Shown here piece after piece: positions 35,519 to 44,269 of a DNA stretch of 64,000 nt. Under the pieces are notes generated by a model. That model saw nothing but the letters and a program-made list of their open reading frames with translations, had not been told where the DNA came from and ran no database searches. This DNA comes from DATGJX01 sp963830545. Its GTDB lineage: Bacteria > Vulcanimicrobiota > Vulcanimicrobiia > Vulcanimicrobiales > Vulcanimicrobiaceae. The stretch spans positions 1,178,001 through 1,242,000 of the forward strand of contig CAWHMK010000001.1 of the NCBI GenBank assembly GCA_963830545.1, given 5' to 3'. The translations under genes and the position numbers were made by a program. The first letter of the stretch is position 1, and every line of letters begins with the position of its first letter.

Positions 35519-37230
35519 CCCGAACCGTTCGCGCCCGAGTCCGCGCACGGGCGTCCTTCATAGACGTAGAGGTCGGCTTTCCCCCATTCCGAAATCAAAC
35601 GCGGGCCGTGACCGAATGCAGGCGCATGGTTTCCGGATGGCGCGATGAGCCAGGTGCGCCGCGCCGAACAAATAACCGTGCGCGGACTGACGCCGAGTCC
35701 GCCGGGGTTCGGGTCGTGCGGCCCGACAAGTACGTACACGTGCGGGCGCGTATAGAAGACCAGCGCGTTGCCGCCGGAAACGTGCAGAATCGCGACCGCG
35801 TCACCCGGTTGGCGCTTGGTATTGATGATTTTCGCCAGATGCGGAACCGGCTTGAAGACTTCCGCCTGCGGCAGCGCCAGCAACGCCAGGAATGCCAGCG
35901 CAAATAGCATCGAAACGCCGAGCGCATACGGAGCGATGCCGCGCGTCCGCGCTTCGCGCGCGAGCAACAGGAAAAAGGCCACGAGCGCACCCACGAAAAT
36001 CGCTGCGCCGACATAGATCAGATTGACCGCAAGATGATGAAACGCGCTCGTGAGCCGGTTGTCGCGGGAAAAGACGACGATGGCGATAGCGAGCAGCAGA
36101 ATGAAAATCGGCACGATCGCCGAGGAAAGCAGCGCCGAACGGCTGCGCGCGCGCTGCACGGCTTGGTCGAGATAGAGGCCGGCCAGAATCGCCGGCGCCG
36201 GCATTTCGAGCGCGATGTAGTTGGGCAGCTTCGTTTCGGCAAAACTGAAAAACAAGAACGGTACGACGAGCCAGCAGAAACCCAGGCGCAACCAGCGCTG
36301 CAAATTCGTGTTGGGCTCCGAGCTCCCGCGGCGCAGTTGCGTAACCGCGTACGCGATCGAAGACGGGAAAAATGCAATCCACGGAAAGAATGCGAGGATG
36401 AACACCGGGACGTAATACCATGCCGGACCGCTTTGGTTTTCGATCGTTCCGGTGTACCGGCCGACCGTGTAATGCCCGAGAAGCTCGACGACGGCGTGCG
36501 CACCGCTGCGAGCGGCGAGTACCCCGAACCAGGGCGCGACGATCGCGAAAAATAGCGCCGCAGCGCCAAGCCAGCCGCGCCACGACGGTAACCGAATTCC
36601 GTCGCAGCGTCGCTCCCATACTGCGTACGGTACGATGACGAGCAGCGCGGCGACGGGCGCGACGGGACCTTTCGCGAGAAAACCTGCGGCTGCAGCTGCT
36701 GCTCCGTAGATGACGTACCGATCTCCACCCGTCTGAAGCGCGCGAAACCAGGACAGCACGCTCACGGCGACCGCCAAATCCAGCAGCGCGTCCATGATGG
36801 CCAGCCTGCCGACGATCGCTTGCATCAAACACGTCGAGAGCGCCACGCCCGTGTAAATGCCTGCGCGCGTTCCGAACGCGCGCGCGGCGGCATACGTCAC
36901 GAATCCGCCAAGCGCCGTCGTCGCGAGAGCGGACGGAAGCCGCAGAGCAAATGCCGTCATTCCCAGCACTTTCGCGCAAATCGCCGCGAGCCAGAAATAC
37001 AGCGGAGGCTGGACGAACCACGGGACGCCGTTGAGATGCATGACGGCCCAATCGTGCGTGAGCAAGATCTCGCGGGCCACTTCGCCGTACGCGGTCTCGC
37101 TATTGTCCCAGAGCGTACCGCTTCCCAGACCGGGGATGGTGACGAGCGCTGCAATCGCCGCGCCTATGAGTCCCGCACGCACTGATTTGGACACGGAAAG
37201 CAGTTTTGGGCGCCGGTGCAGCGAAGTCAT
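35515..37230 (-). CDS. ArnT-like (PMT-2) membrane glycosyltransferase
   Basis: 571 residues. LWDNSETAYGEVAREIL contains the D..E motif of the first periplasmic loop, and PPLYFWLAAICAKVLG is the second conserved block of ArnT/PMT-2 enzymes. About twelve helices are followed by a periplasmic C-terminal domain. It probably transfers a sugar from a polyprenyl phosphate carrier to a cell-envelope acceptor. Acceptor unknown. Confidence 0.88.
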   Translation of the reverse strand: MTSLHRRPKLLSVSKSVRAGLIGAAIAALVTIPGLGSGTLWDNSETAYGEVAREILLTHDWAVMHLNGVPWFVQPPLYFWLAAICAKVLGMTAFALRLPSALATTALGGFVTYAAARAFGTRAGIYTGVALSTCLMQAIVGRLAIMDALLDLAVAVSVLSWFRALQTGGDRYVIYGAAAAAAGFLAKGPVAPVAALLVIVPYAVWERRCDGIRLPSWRGWLGAAALFFAIVAPWFGVLAARSGAHAVVELLGHYTVGRYTGTIENQSGPAWYYVPVFILAFFPWIAFFPSSIAYAVTQLRRGSSEPNTNLQRWLRLGFCWLVVPFLFFSFAETKLPNYIALEMPAPAILAGLYLDQAVQRARSRSALLSSAIVPIFILLLAIAIVVFSRDNRLTSAFHHLAVNLIYVGAAIFVGALVAFFLLLAREARTRGIAPYALGVSMLFALAFLALLALPQAEVFKPVPHLAKIINTKRQPGDAVAILHVSGGNALVFYTRPHVYVLVGPHDPNPGGLGVSPRTVICSARRTWLIAPSGNHAPAFGHGPRLISEWGKADLYVYEGRPCADSGANGSG

Positions 37231-37478
37231 GCGGGCTCATGTCATCTCCCCGGCGAGGTTCGGACCTCATCGCCGCAGCGGCGCGAACGCTGGCCCGGAT
37301 GCGCACCTACATCAAGACGGTTCTCCCGCCCGCGGACCGCGGCAAAGTTTTTCACACACTTGCGGCCCTTCCCATCGAACGGCTCGCGAGCATGAACCCC
37401 GTCGAAGCCGAGCATGAAACGGAAGCGGTGATTCGAGCAAACTCCGGCTGCACGCACGATACTACCGACATCGGGACG
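37231..37478 (+). other. leader region of the haem cluster, possibly coding
   Basis: 248 bases between the divergent ArnT-like start and the likely hemC start. The hemC frame is open throughout, with ATGs at 37206 (inside the ArnT-like gene), 37239 and 37299, but the residues encoded (RTYIKTVLPP, LASMNPVEAE) match no part of HemC. Either a promoter/leader lies here or hemC carries an unusual N-terminal extension. No terminator or riboswitch could be recognised. Confidence 0.35.
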
Positions 37479-38780
37479 GTGGTTTGTGCGTCGCGCGCAA
37501 GCGCGCTCGCGATGACGCAGACGCGCGCAATTGCGGCGGCTCTTGCGCGGCACGGCATCGCAACGACGATTCTCAACGTCAGCACTACCGGAGACCGCGT
37601 GCAGGACCGCTCCCTGACGGCAATCGGTTCGGACAGTCTCTTCGTGAAAGAACTGGAGTCGGCGCTGCGCGAGGGGCGCGCGCAGTACGCGGTGCATTCG
37701 TGCAAGGATCTTCCGAGCACGCTTCCCGCCGATATGCGCATCGCCGCGATTTCTTCCCGCGAAGATCCGCGGGATGCGCTCTGCAGCGAACGGTATGCTT
37801 CCTTCGCGGCGCTGCCAACGGGCGCGCGGGTGGGCACGTCGAGTCTGCGCCGGCGCGCACAGCTCGCTTCGCTCCGCTCCGATTTGCAGTACGTGGACAT
37901 TCGCGGAAACGTCGATACGCGCTTGCGCAAGTTGCGGGAAGGACAGTACGAAGCGATCGTTCTGGCTTTGGCCGGTCTGAGCCGCCTCGGCGCGCGCGCA
38001 ACGTATACCGAGCCGTTCGACGTTGCCGAACTCGTCCCGGCGGTTGCACAAGGCGCGCTGGCAGTGGAAACGCGCGCGGACGCACGCGATCTCGCGCGGC
38101 GCATACATGAAGCGGTAAACGATGCAGCTGCGGAGCTCGCCGTCGCGTGCGAGCGCGCAGCGCTGCGGGCGCTGCAGGGCGGCTGTCAAGCGCCGATCGG
38201 TATTCACGCCCGTTGGAACGGCGAACTGCTCGTCGTGGAAGGCGTTATTGCATCGCTCGACGGTCGAGCGGTCGTGCGGGACCGCCGTGAGAGCGTCGTG
38301 GGCGGCGTGCCTCAAGCGGAAACGCTCGGGCAGGATCTCGCACAAGCATTGATCGCTGCAGGTGCGTTGCGAATTCTCGCCGTGAGCCCGCGTCCGCAGG
38401 CGCTGCCGCTGTGCGGAAAAGTCATCGTCCTGCCGCGCACGCACGAGCGCGCGACCCGCATCGCCGCCGCGCTGCGGGCCGGCGGGGCGGAAGTCGTGGA
38501 AGTGCGCACCGGCGACGCGGAAGCGGGTGAGCTCGGAGCGCGAATTCCCGACGTCATCGTTTTTCCGTCGAGCGCGGCCGTGAATGCCGCTGCTGCGTAC
38601 CTGCATCGCGTTTACCGGTACGATCGCCGCCCCGCCGTTGCAGCGATGGGACCGGCATGTTCCGCTGCCGCGCACGCTGCCGGTTTCACGCCGGACGTCG
38701 TCGCGCCGGAAGCCGAGATCGAAGCGCTCGTCGGCGCGTTGCGCGCTCATTTCATCGCGAAGGAGCAGATCGGCTCATGA
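37479..38780 (+). CDS. hemC: hydroxymethylbilane synthase with short HemD-like C-terminal domain
   Basis: About 433 residues from GTG 37479, which places VCASRASALAMTQT at the N-terminus as in HemC. DSLFVKELESAL, AVHSCKDLPS, GTSSLRRRAQL, DIRGNVDTRL and the dipyrromethane-cofactor loop LQGGCQAPIG are all present. HemC ends near residue 315. The remaining 115 residues (GKVIVLPRTHERATRIAAAL, DVIVFPSSAAVNAA, AAMGPACSAAAHAAGF) resemble one lobe to a condensed form of HemD, about half the usual length. A full-length hemD lies at 43.5 kb, so this domain may be vestigial or structural. The stop overlaps the hemB start. Confidence 0.9.
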   Translation: MVCASRASALAMTQTRAIAAALARHGIATTILNVSTTGDRVQDRSLTAIGSDSLFVKELESALREGRAQYAVHSCKDLPSTLPADMRIAAISSREDPRDALCSERYASFAALPTGARVGTSSLRRRAQLASLRSDLQYVDIRGNVDTRLRKLREGQYEAIVLALAGLSRLGARATYTEPFDVAELVPAVAQGALAVETRADARDLARRIHEAVNDAAAELAVACERAALRALQGGCQAPIGIHARWNGELLVVEGVIASLDGRAVVRDRRESVVGGVPQAETLGQDLAQALIAAGALRILAVSPRPQALPLCGKVIVLPRTHERATRIAAALRAGGAEVVEVRTGDAEAGELGARIPDVIVFPSSAAVNAAAAYLHRVYRYDRRPAVAAMGPACSAAAHAAGFTPDVVAPEAEIEALVGALRAHFIAKEQIGS

Positions 38781-39769
38781 TACGTACCAGGCTCGCGCAA
38801 CTCATTCGCCCGCGCCGCTTGCGGCGCGGTGAGACGATGCGCGCGCTCATGCGCGAATACAGCGTCGACGTAGCACACCTGGTGCAGCCGATCTTCGTCG
38901 TGGAAAACGCCGCTGCGGCGGGTCCGGTAAGTTCGATGCCGGGCATTCACCGGTATACCGTTGAACGCGCCGTGCAGGAAGCGGGTGTGCTCGAGGCGCT
39001 GGGCGTGCGCAGCGTGCTCCTATTCGGAATTCCCGACGCGAAGGACGCGGTCGCAAGCAGCAACTATGATCCGAACGGTGTCGTGCAGCGCGCGGCAAGT
39101 GCGATCAAAGACGCGTACGGCCAGGTGCTCGTGATCGCCGATCTGTGCAACTGCGAATACACCGATCACGGCCACTGCGGAATAATCGACGAGCACGGCG
39201 AGGTCGACAACGACGCGAGCGTCGAAATTCTCGTGCGCACCGCGATCACGTACGCGCGCGCAGGCGTCGACGTCATCGCCCCCTCGGATATGATGGACGG
39301 TCGCGTGAAAGCGATCCGTGACGCGCTCGACGCCGAAGGATTCGAACACGTCGCGATCATGGCCTACAGCGCGAAATACGCATCGGCATTCTACGGTCCG
39401 TTCCGCGAAGCTGCCGATTCCACGCCGCGTTTCGGCGATCGCCGCTCGTACCAAATGGATCCGCCGAACGCGCGTGAAGCGCTTCGCGAGATTGCCCTCG
39501 ACGTCGAAGAAGGCGCCGACGTCGTCATGATCAAACCCGGTTTGCCGTATTTGGACGTCGTGCGCGCGGCGCGCGATGCGTTCGACGTACCGATCGCGGT
39601 GTACAACGTGAGCGGCGAGTACTCCATGCTCAAAGCGGCGGCGCTGAACGGCTGGATAGACGAGGAACGCGCGGTCGACGAACTGCTCGTGAGCTTCGTG
39701 CGCGCGGGTGCTGACGTCATCATCACCTATTTTGCAAAGGACTTTGCAGCTCGGCATGCGCAGCGCTGA
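38777..39769 (+). CDS. hemB: delta-aminolevulinic acid dehydratase (porphobilinogen synthase)
   Basis: 330 residues from ATG 38777. Zinc-type metal site DLCNCEYTDHGHCG, first active-site Lys in MAYSAKYASAFYGPFR and Schiff-base Lys in VMIKPGLPYLD. MREYSVDVAHLVQPIFV is a typical N-terminal block. It condenses two ALA into porphobilinogen. It sits between hemC and mobA and overlaps both. Confidence 0.96.
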   Translation: MIRTRLAQLIRPRRLRRGETMRALMREYSVDVAHLVQPIFVVENAAAAGPVSSMPGIHRYTVERAVQEAGVLEALGVRSVLLFGIPDAKDAVASSNYDPNGVVQRAASAIKDAYGQVLVIADLCNCEYTDHGHCGIIDEHGEVDNDASVEILVRTAITYARAGVDVIAPSDMMDGRVKAIRDALDAEGFEHVAIMAYSAKYASAFYGPFREAADSTPRFGDRRSYQMDPPNAREALREIALDVEEGADVVMIKPGLPYLDVVRAARDAFDVPIAVYNVSGEYSMLKAAALNGWIDEERAVDELLVSFVRAGADVIITYFAKDFAARHAQR

Positions 39770-40340
39770 CGAACGCACCGGCGTCGTCATTCTCGCCGGC
39801 GGGATGGCAACACGCCTTCCCGGCAAATTGCAGATCGACGCGGGGGGCGTGCCGCTTCTGGTGCGCGTGTATCGCAACGTGCGGCAAGTCGGCCCTGTGT
39901 ACGTGTCCGCCGCGGGAGGCTTTCCCGCGGGAATCGATCGCGAGCTCGAATGCCCGATCGTCGTGGACCGTTGGCCGCGCCGCGGGCCTCTGGCGGGCCT
40001 GTACAGCACCCTCGTCCACGTGCGCGAACCGCGCGTTTTCGTCGTGGCCGGCGACGCCCCGTTCGTGGACGGCGCCGTGGCCGAGGAACTGGCCGCCGCC
40101 TGGGAGGCGGGAATTCAAGCGGTCGTACCCGTGAATCGTGAGGGACGCCTGGAACCGCTTTGCGCGCTGTACGACCGGGCTGCGCTCCTGGAGGCGGCAG
40201 GCGCTATTTTGGAAAGTGGGTCGGGAGGCGTGGCCTGCGCCGTCGAACGGTTGAGCGCAAAGCGCGTGCGCCTTTCAAACGAACGCGTCTTAGCGAACGT
40301 TAATACGGCAGCCGACTGCCTCGCATTCCTAGGAGTATAA
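39756..40340 (+). CDS. mobA: molybdenum cofactor guanylyltransferase MobA
   Basis: 194 residues from ATG 39756, overlapping hemB by 14 bases. VVILAGGMATRLPGKLQI is the GTP-binding LAGG...R...K motif, VVDRWPRRGPLAGL and VVAGDAPFVDG (Mg-binding Asp) follow. It links GMP to molybdopterin to make the bis-MGD form used by formate dehydrogenase of the type encoded at 58.9 kb. Its place inside a haem cluster is unusual. A NTP-transferase with another substrate cannot be excluded. Confidence 0.82.
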   Translation: MRSADERTGVVILAGGMATRLPGKLQIDAGGVPLLVRVYRNVRQVGPVYVSAAGGFPAGIDRELECPIVVDRWPRRGPLAGLYSTLVHVREPRVFVVAGDAPFVDGAVAEELAAAWEAGIQAVVPVNREGRLEPLCALYDRAALLEAAGAILESGSGGVACAVERLSAKRVRLSNERVLANVNTAADCLAFLGV

Positions 40341-40348
40341 GGCTCACC

Positions 40349-41653
40349 TTGCGTCTGGAACGATCCATTTCCGCGTTCGCGCGCGCTCGCGGCATCATTG
40401 CGGGCGGCGTGAATTCGCCCGTACGCGCGTTTCGCTCCGTGGGCGGCTCGCCGGTTTTCATGAAAGGCGGCCAAGGCCCGTTCATGTGCGACATCGACGG
40501 ACACGAATACATCGATTACGTCCTTTCATGGGGGCCGCTCATTCTCGGCCACGCGCATCCGAGCGTCGTGAAGGCCATAACGCAGGCCGCACAGCGCGGC
40601 AGTTCCTTCGGCGCGCCGACCGAAGCGGAATCGGAACTCGGAGAACTGATTCGCGCGCTGGTCCCATCCGTCGAACGCGTGCGCTTCACCTCGAGCGGCA
40701 CCGAAGCGACGATGAGCGCCATCCGGCTGGCGCGCGGATACACGGGCCGCAGCAAGATCGTAAAGTTCGCCGGCTGTTACCACGGGCACGGCGATTCGTT
40801 CCTGATCGCTGCGGGAAGCGGTGCGCTCACCAACGGCGTGCCGAATTCACCGGGCGTCACGCGCGGCGTCGCGCAAGACACGATCGTTCTGCCGTACAAC
40901 GACGCGCACGCGGTCGCCGCGGCGTTCGACGCGAATCCGCGCGAGATCGCAGCGGTGATCGTCGAGCCGTACGCGGGCAACATGGGACTCGTTCCGGCAA
41001 AGCCGGCGTATCTGCAAACGCTGCGCAATCTTTGTTCGCAGCACGGCGCTCTGCTGGTGTTCGACGAAGTAATGACCGGGTTTCGCGTTGCGCGCGGCGG
41101 CGTGCAAGAACGCGAGAACGTATTGCCCGACCTGACGACGCTCGGAAAAGTCATCGGCGGCGGCCTGCCCGTGGGCGCGTTCGGCGGCCACGCAGAGATC
41201 ATGGCGGAACTTTCTCCGGACGGCGCCGTTTATCAAGCCGGAACGCTTTCGGGAAATCCGCTCGCCATGGCAGCGGGCATTGCCACGCTGCGGTTCATTG
41301 CCGAGGACGCGACGCTGTACGGGCGTTTGGAAGTACTCTCCAAACTGCTCTGCGACGGATTGCACGAAGTTTTCACCAAACACGGCGTTCCGCATTACAG
41401 CACCTACGCCGGGTCGATGCTCTGCACGTTCTTCACCGAAGAGCCGGTGCACGATCTCGAAGGAGCGATGAAGAGCGACACCGCGCTCTACGGACGATTC
41501 TTTCACGCAATGCTCGATCGAGGCGTGTATCTCGCGCCGTCTCAATTCGAAGCGGCGTTCATCTCCGCCGCACACGGCACGCGTGAAATCGAGCGTACGA
41601 TTGCCGCTGCCGACGAATCGCTGCGCGCGCTCAGCGAGCCGCTGCAGCGCTGA
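40349..41653 (+). CDS. hemL: glutamate-1-semialdehyde 2,1-aminomutase
   Basis: 434 residues from TTG 40349, which gives the family N-terminus (S.....AR.IIAGGVNSPVRAF). VRFTSSGTEATMSAIRLARG binds PLP phosphate, and LTTLGKVIGGGLPVGAFGG contains the PLP Lys. It makes ALA in the C5 pathway, fitting hemA nearby. AGGAG at about 40330 is rather far (about 14 bases) from the TTG. Confidence 0.95.
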   Translation: MRLERSISAFARARGIIAGGVNSPVRAFRSVGGSPVFMKGGQGPFMCDIDGHEYIDYVLSWGPLILGHAHPSVVKAITQAAQRGSSFGAPTEAESELGELIRALVPSVERVRFTSSGTEATMSAIRLARGYTGRSKIVKFAGCYHGHGDSFLIAAGSGALTNGVPNSPGVTRGVAQDTIVLPYNDAHAVAAAFDANPREIAAVIVEPYAGNMGLVPAKPAYLQTLRNLCSQHGALLVFDEVMTGFRVARGGVQERENVLPDLTTLGKVIGGGLPVGAFGGHAEIMAELSPDGAVYQAGTLSGNPLAMAAGIATLRFIAEDATLYGRLEVLSKLLCDGLHEVFTKHGVPHYSTYAGSMLCTFFTEEPVHDLEGAMKSDTALYGRFFHAMLDRGVYLAPSQFEAAFISAAHGTREIERTIAAADESLRALSEPLQR

Positions 41654-42165
41654 TGCCTGCGCCTGTCGAAATCGCGATTTCGCGGCTGTTCGCGTGCCAT
41701 CGCGCACTCGACGCCGCGCTCGCCGCAGGAAAAGACGTCATCACTTTGCACGGAATCGCCGAGCTGCTTTGGCGCACCATTTCATCGACGCAAATTCGTA
41801 AGGATCTCTCGGCGCTCGGCCCGCTCGGACTGCGCGGACAAGGCTATGCGATAAAACCGCTTGTGGAGCAGCTCGGGCTGGTTCTAGGATTGGAACGCGA
41901 CCGGCGCATCGCGATCGTCCGATTCGGCTGTCTCGGACATGCGTTTGCGGCCTTCGTCGCCGCACGTGAGGAGCGTTTCAAAGTGGCTGCGATTTTCGAC
42001 CGTTCTTTACATGACTGCAACATCGGCGTCATTGCCGTGCCGGCGCACGCTCCGCAGCCGCTTGCCGAGCGCTTGGCAGCAGCGGTGGTGCGCGGCGGCG
42101 AGCTTTCGATTCTCACGCACCGCCGTTCGTTCGGGGAAACCGCAGAGCCCGGGTATACACTCTAA
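41653..42165 (+). CDS. Rex-like regulator, shortened and with altered NAD site
   Basis: 170 residues, against about 210 for Rex. The winged-helix half is conserved (SSTQIRKDLSALGPLGLRGQGY). The Rossmann half is not: the dinucleotide motif GAGNLGRA of Rex is replaced by RFGCLGHA, about 30 residues around beta-strand three are missing, and the C-terminal NFAPV..NVDLA..L segment with the domain-swapped helix is absent. IGVIAVPAHAPQPLAERL remains recognisable. In Streptomyces rex is the first gene of a rex-hemACD operon, so location supports descent from Rex. It may bind DNA without sensing NADH. Confidence 0.75.
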   Translation: MPAPVEIAISRLFACHRALDAALAAGKDVITLHGIAELLWRTISSTQIRKDLSALGPLGLRGQGYAIKPLVEQLGLVLGLERDRRIAIVRFGCLGHAFAAFVAAREERFKVAAIFDRSLHDCNIGVIAVPAHAPQPLAERLAAAVVRGGELSILTHRRSFGETAEPGYTL

Positions 42166-42168
42166 AAC

Positions 42169-43500
42169 ATGCCGCTGGTCTGCCTTGGACTTTCTCACCA
42201 CACGGCGCCCGTTGAAGTGCGCGAGCGTCACGCATTTCCCGCCGCGCGTATGGAGGCTGCGCTCGTCGCGCTGCGCGACTACGAAGCCGTGCGCGAAGCG
42301 GTCATGCTGCAAACCTGCGGCCGTCTCGAAATCTATGCCGACGTCAACGATTACGAAGCCGGCGTTGGGCAGATCAAATCATTTCTCCTGAACTTCCGTC
42401 ACGGAATGACGGCGTACGACATCGAGTCGTACTTATACACGCTGCTCGGCCGGCAAGCCGTCGAACATCTTTTCCGCGTGAGCACCGGCCTGGATTCCAT
42501 GCTGATCGGCGAAGCGGAAATTCTGGGTCAGGTGAAAGATGCGTTCGCGGCCGCGCAGCAGGCGCACTCGCTCGGCAAGACGCTGCACCGGCTCTTCCGC
42601 GAAGCGATGAGCGCGGGCAAAGCCGCGCGCACGCAAACACGCATCGGCGACGATTCGACGTCCGTTGCAACAGCGGCGATAGACCTGGCGAAACGCGAGT
42701 TCGGATCGCTCCAGGATCGCAACGTCGTGATCGTCGGGGCCGGGCGAATGGCGCGGACGGCGGCCAAACGTCTGCGCGGCGAAGGCACGCACAACCTGAT
42801 CGTCACCAACCGCACGGCCAAAAACGCGCACGAACTCGTGAAGGAACTCGGATTCGGGCACGCGGTGGAGCTTCCGGGTTTGGTGGACGCGCTCACGAGC
42901 GCAGACGTCGTCGTCACGTCGACGGGCGCATCCCATTTCGTTCTCACGCCGGACGTGGTCGAATCGGCAATGGCGCGCCGTCCGGGCCATACGTTGTTCG
43001 TCGTCGACATCGCGGTTCCGCGCGACGTGCATCCGGATACGGCGAAGATTGAGGGCGTGAAACTCGTCGACATCGACGGTCTCAAGTCGCGCGTCGAACA
43101 AACGCTCGAAGGGCGGCGCGCAGCAATTCCGCAGGTCGAGGAGATCATCGGCGAATACCTCGAGCGGTTCAGCCAGTGGTATCATTCGCGCGTCGCCGTT
43201 CCCGTGATTGCGTCGCTGACGCAAAAAGCCGAAGCGATCCGGACGGCGGAACTCGAGCGGCTCTTTCTGCGCTGCCCGGCGCTCAGCGAGCGCGAGAAGA
43301 TGCTGATTACCGGCACGTCCATGACGATCATCTCGAAACTGCTGCACACCGTCGTTACGAAGATCCGCGACAAAGCCGTTACGAACCATTCCGAGGCGCT
43401 GGCGCACGTGCGGTTGCTGGACGAACTCTTCGAGCTGAACGTCGCCGACGAACTGGCAAAAGTGCGTCCCCCGCTTCCGCCGGTGGATGTCGAGGAATAA
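42169..43500 (+). CDS. hemA: glutamyl-tRNA reductase
   Basis: 443 residues. LGLSHHTAPVEVRER, the active-site Cys in MLQTCGRLEIYA, GLDSMLIGEAEILGQVKDA, and VVIVGAGRMARTAAKRL (NADPH site) are all present, followed by the C-terminal dimerisation helices. First committed enzyme of C5 ALA synthesis. It starts three bases after the Rex-like gene, so shared control is likely. Confidence 0.96.
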   Translation: MPLVCLGLSHHTAPVEVRERHAFPAARMEAALVALRDYEAVREAVMLQTCGRLEIYADVNDYEAGVGQIKSFLLNFRHGMTAYDIESYLYTLLGRQAVEHLFRVSTGLDSMLIGEAEILGQVKDAFAAAQQAHSLGKTLHRLFREAMSAGKAARTQTRIGDDSTSVATAAIDLAKREFGSLQDRNVVIVGAGRMARTAAKRLRGEGTHNLIVTNRTAKNAHELVKELGFGHAVELPGLVDALTSADVVVTSTGASHFVLTPDVVESAMARRPGHTLFVVDIAVPRDVHPDTAKIEGVKLVDIDGLKSRVEQTLEGRRAAIPQVEEIIGEYLERFSQWYHSRVAVPVIASLTQKAEAIRTAELERLFLRCPALSEREKMLITGTSMTIISKLLHTVVTKIRDKAVTNHSEALAHVRLLDELFELNVADELAKVRPPLPPVDVEE

Positions 43501-44269
43501 CCCCAACCTTTCCGGCAAGCGCGTTCTCGTTACGCGGCCGGCGCACCAGAGCGCAGAATTCGCGCAGATTCTCCGCGATGCCGGAGCCGAACCCGTGCTC
43601 GCGCCGGCGATACAACTCGTCCCTCCCGACGATCCGGCCGCCGCGGAACGCGCCGCAGGGCGCGCGGCCGACTATTCTTGGATCGTGTTCACGAGCGCGA
43701 ACGGCGTGCGCGCCTTTTTCGACAAGCTGCGCGCACGGCGCGAAGACGCGCGCGCTTTCGGCTCGACCCGGATCGCGGCGATCGGCATAAAGACCTCGCA
43801 GGCGCTGCTGAAGGAGCGCGTGTACGCGGACCTCGTTCCGCTCTCGTACATTGCAGAAGATCTCGCGGACGCGCTCATCGCCGGCAGCAAGCCGGGGGAC
43901 AAGATGCTGATCTATCGCGCCGAGGATGCGCGCGACGTTCTGCCCGAGCGCCTGGCCGCAGCAGGCCGCAGCGCCGAAGTGATCGCCGCATACAAAACCA
44001 TCTTCACGAACGATCCCGAATTCGCAGCAAAGGTCGCGGCGTGCGACATTCTCACCTTCACGAGCGCTAGTACCGTTCGCGGATTCGTGCACAATCTGCA
44101 CGGGCTCGCCGCGGCCGCACATGCCGCTCGCGGAAAACTGATCGCGTGCATCGGTCCGATTACGGCCGAAGAAGCGCACAAGAGCGGGCTCGACGTTGCG
44201 GTAACGGCAACGGAGTTCACCGTGGCCGGGCTGCTCGAAGCGCTCGAACGCGCGCTCGCACCGGCGTAG
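43487..44269 (+). CDS. hemD: uroporphyrinogen-III synthase, full length
   Basis: 260 residues, the normal size for HemD. GKRVLVTRPAHQSAEFAQIL, YSWIVFTSANGVRAFF, KMLIYRAEDARDVLPERL and ILTFTSASTVRGF, IACIGPITAEEA, mark both lobes of the fold. It closes ring D after HemC action. It overlaps hemA by 14 bases and shares TAGTG with the next gene. It coexists with the half-size HemD-like tail on HemC at 38.5 kb. Confidence 0.92.
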   Translation: MSRNNPNLSGKRVLVTRPAHQSAEFAQILRDAGAEPVLAPAIQLVPPDDPAAAERAAGRAADYSWIVFTSANGVRAFFDKLRARREDARAFGSTRIAAIGIKTSQALLKERVYADLVPLSYIAEDLADALIAGSKPGDKMLIYRAEDARDVLPERLAAAGRSAEVIAAYKTIFTNDPEFAAKVAACDILTFTSASTVRGFVHNLHGLAAAAHAARGKLIACIGPITAEEAHKSGLDVAVTATEFTVAGLLEALERALAPA

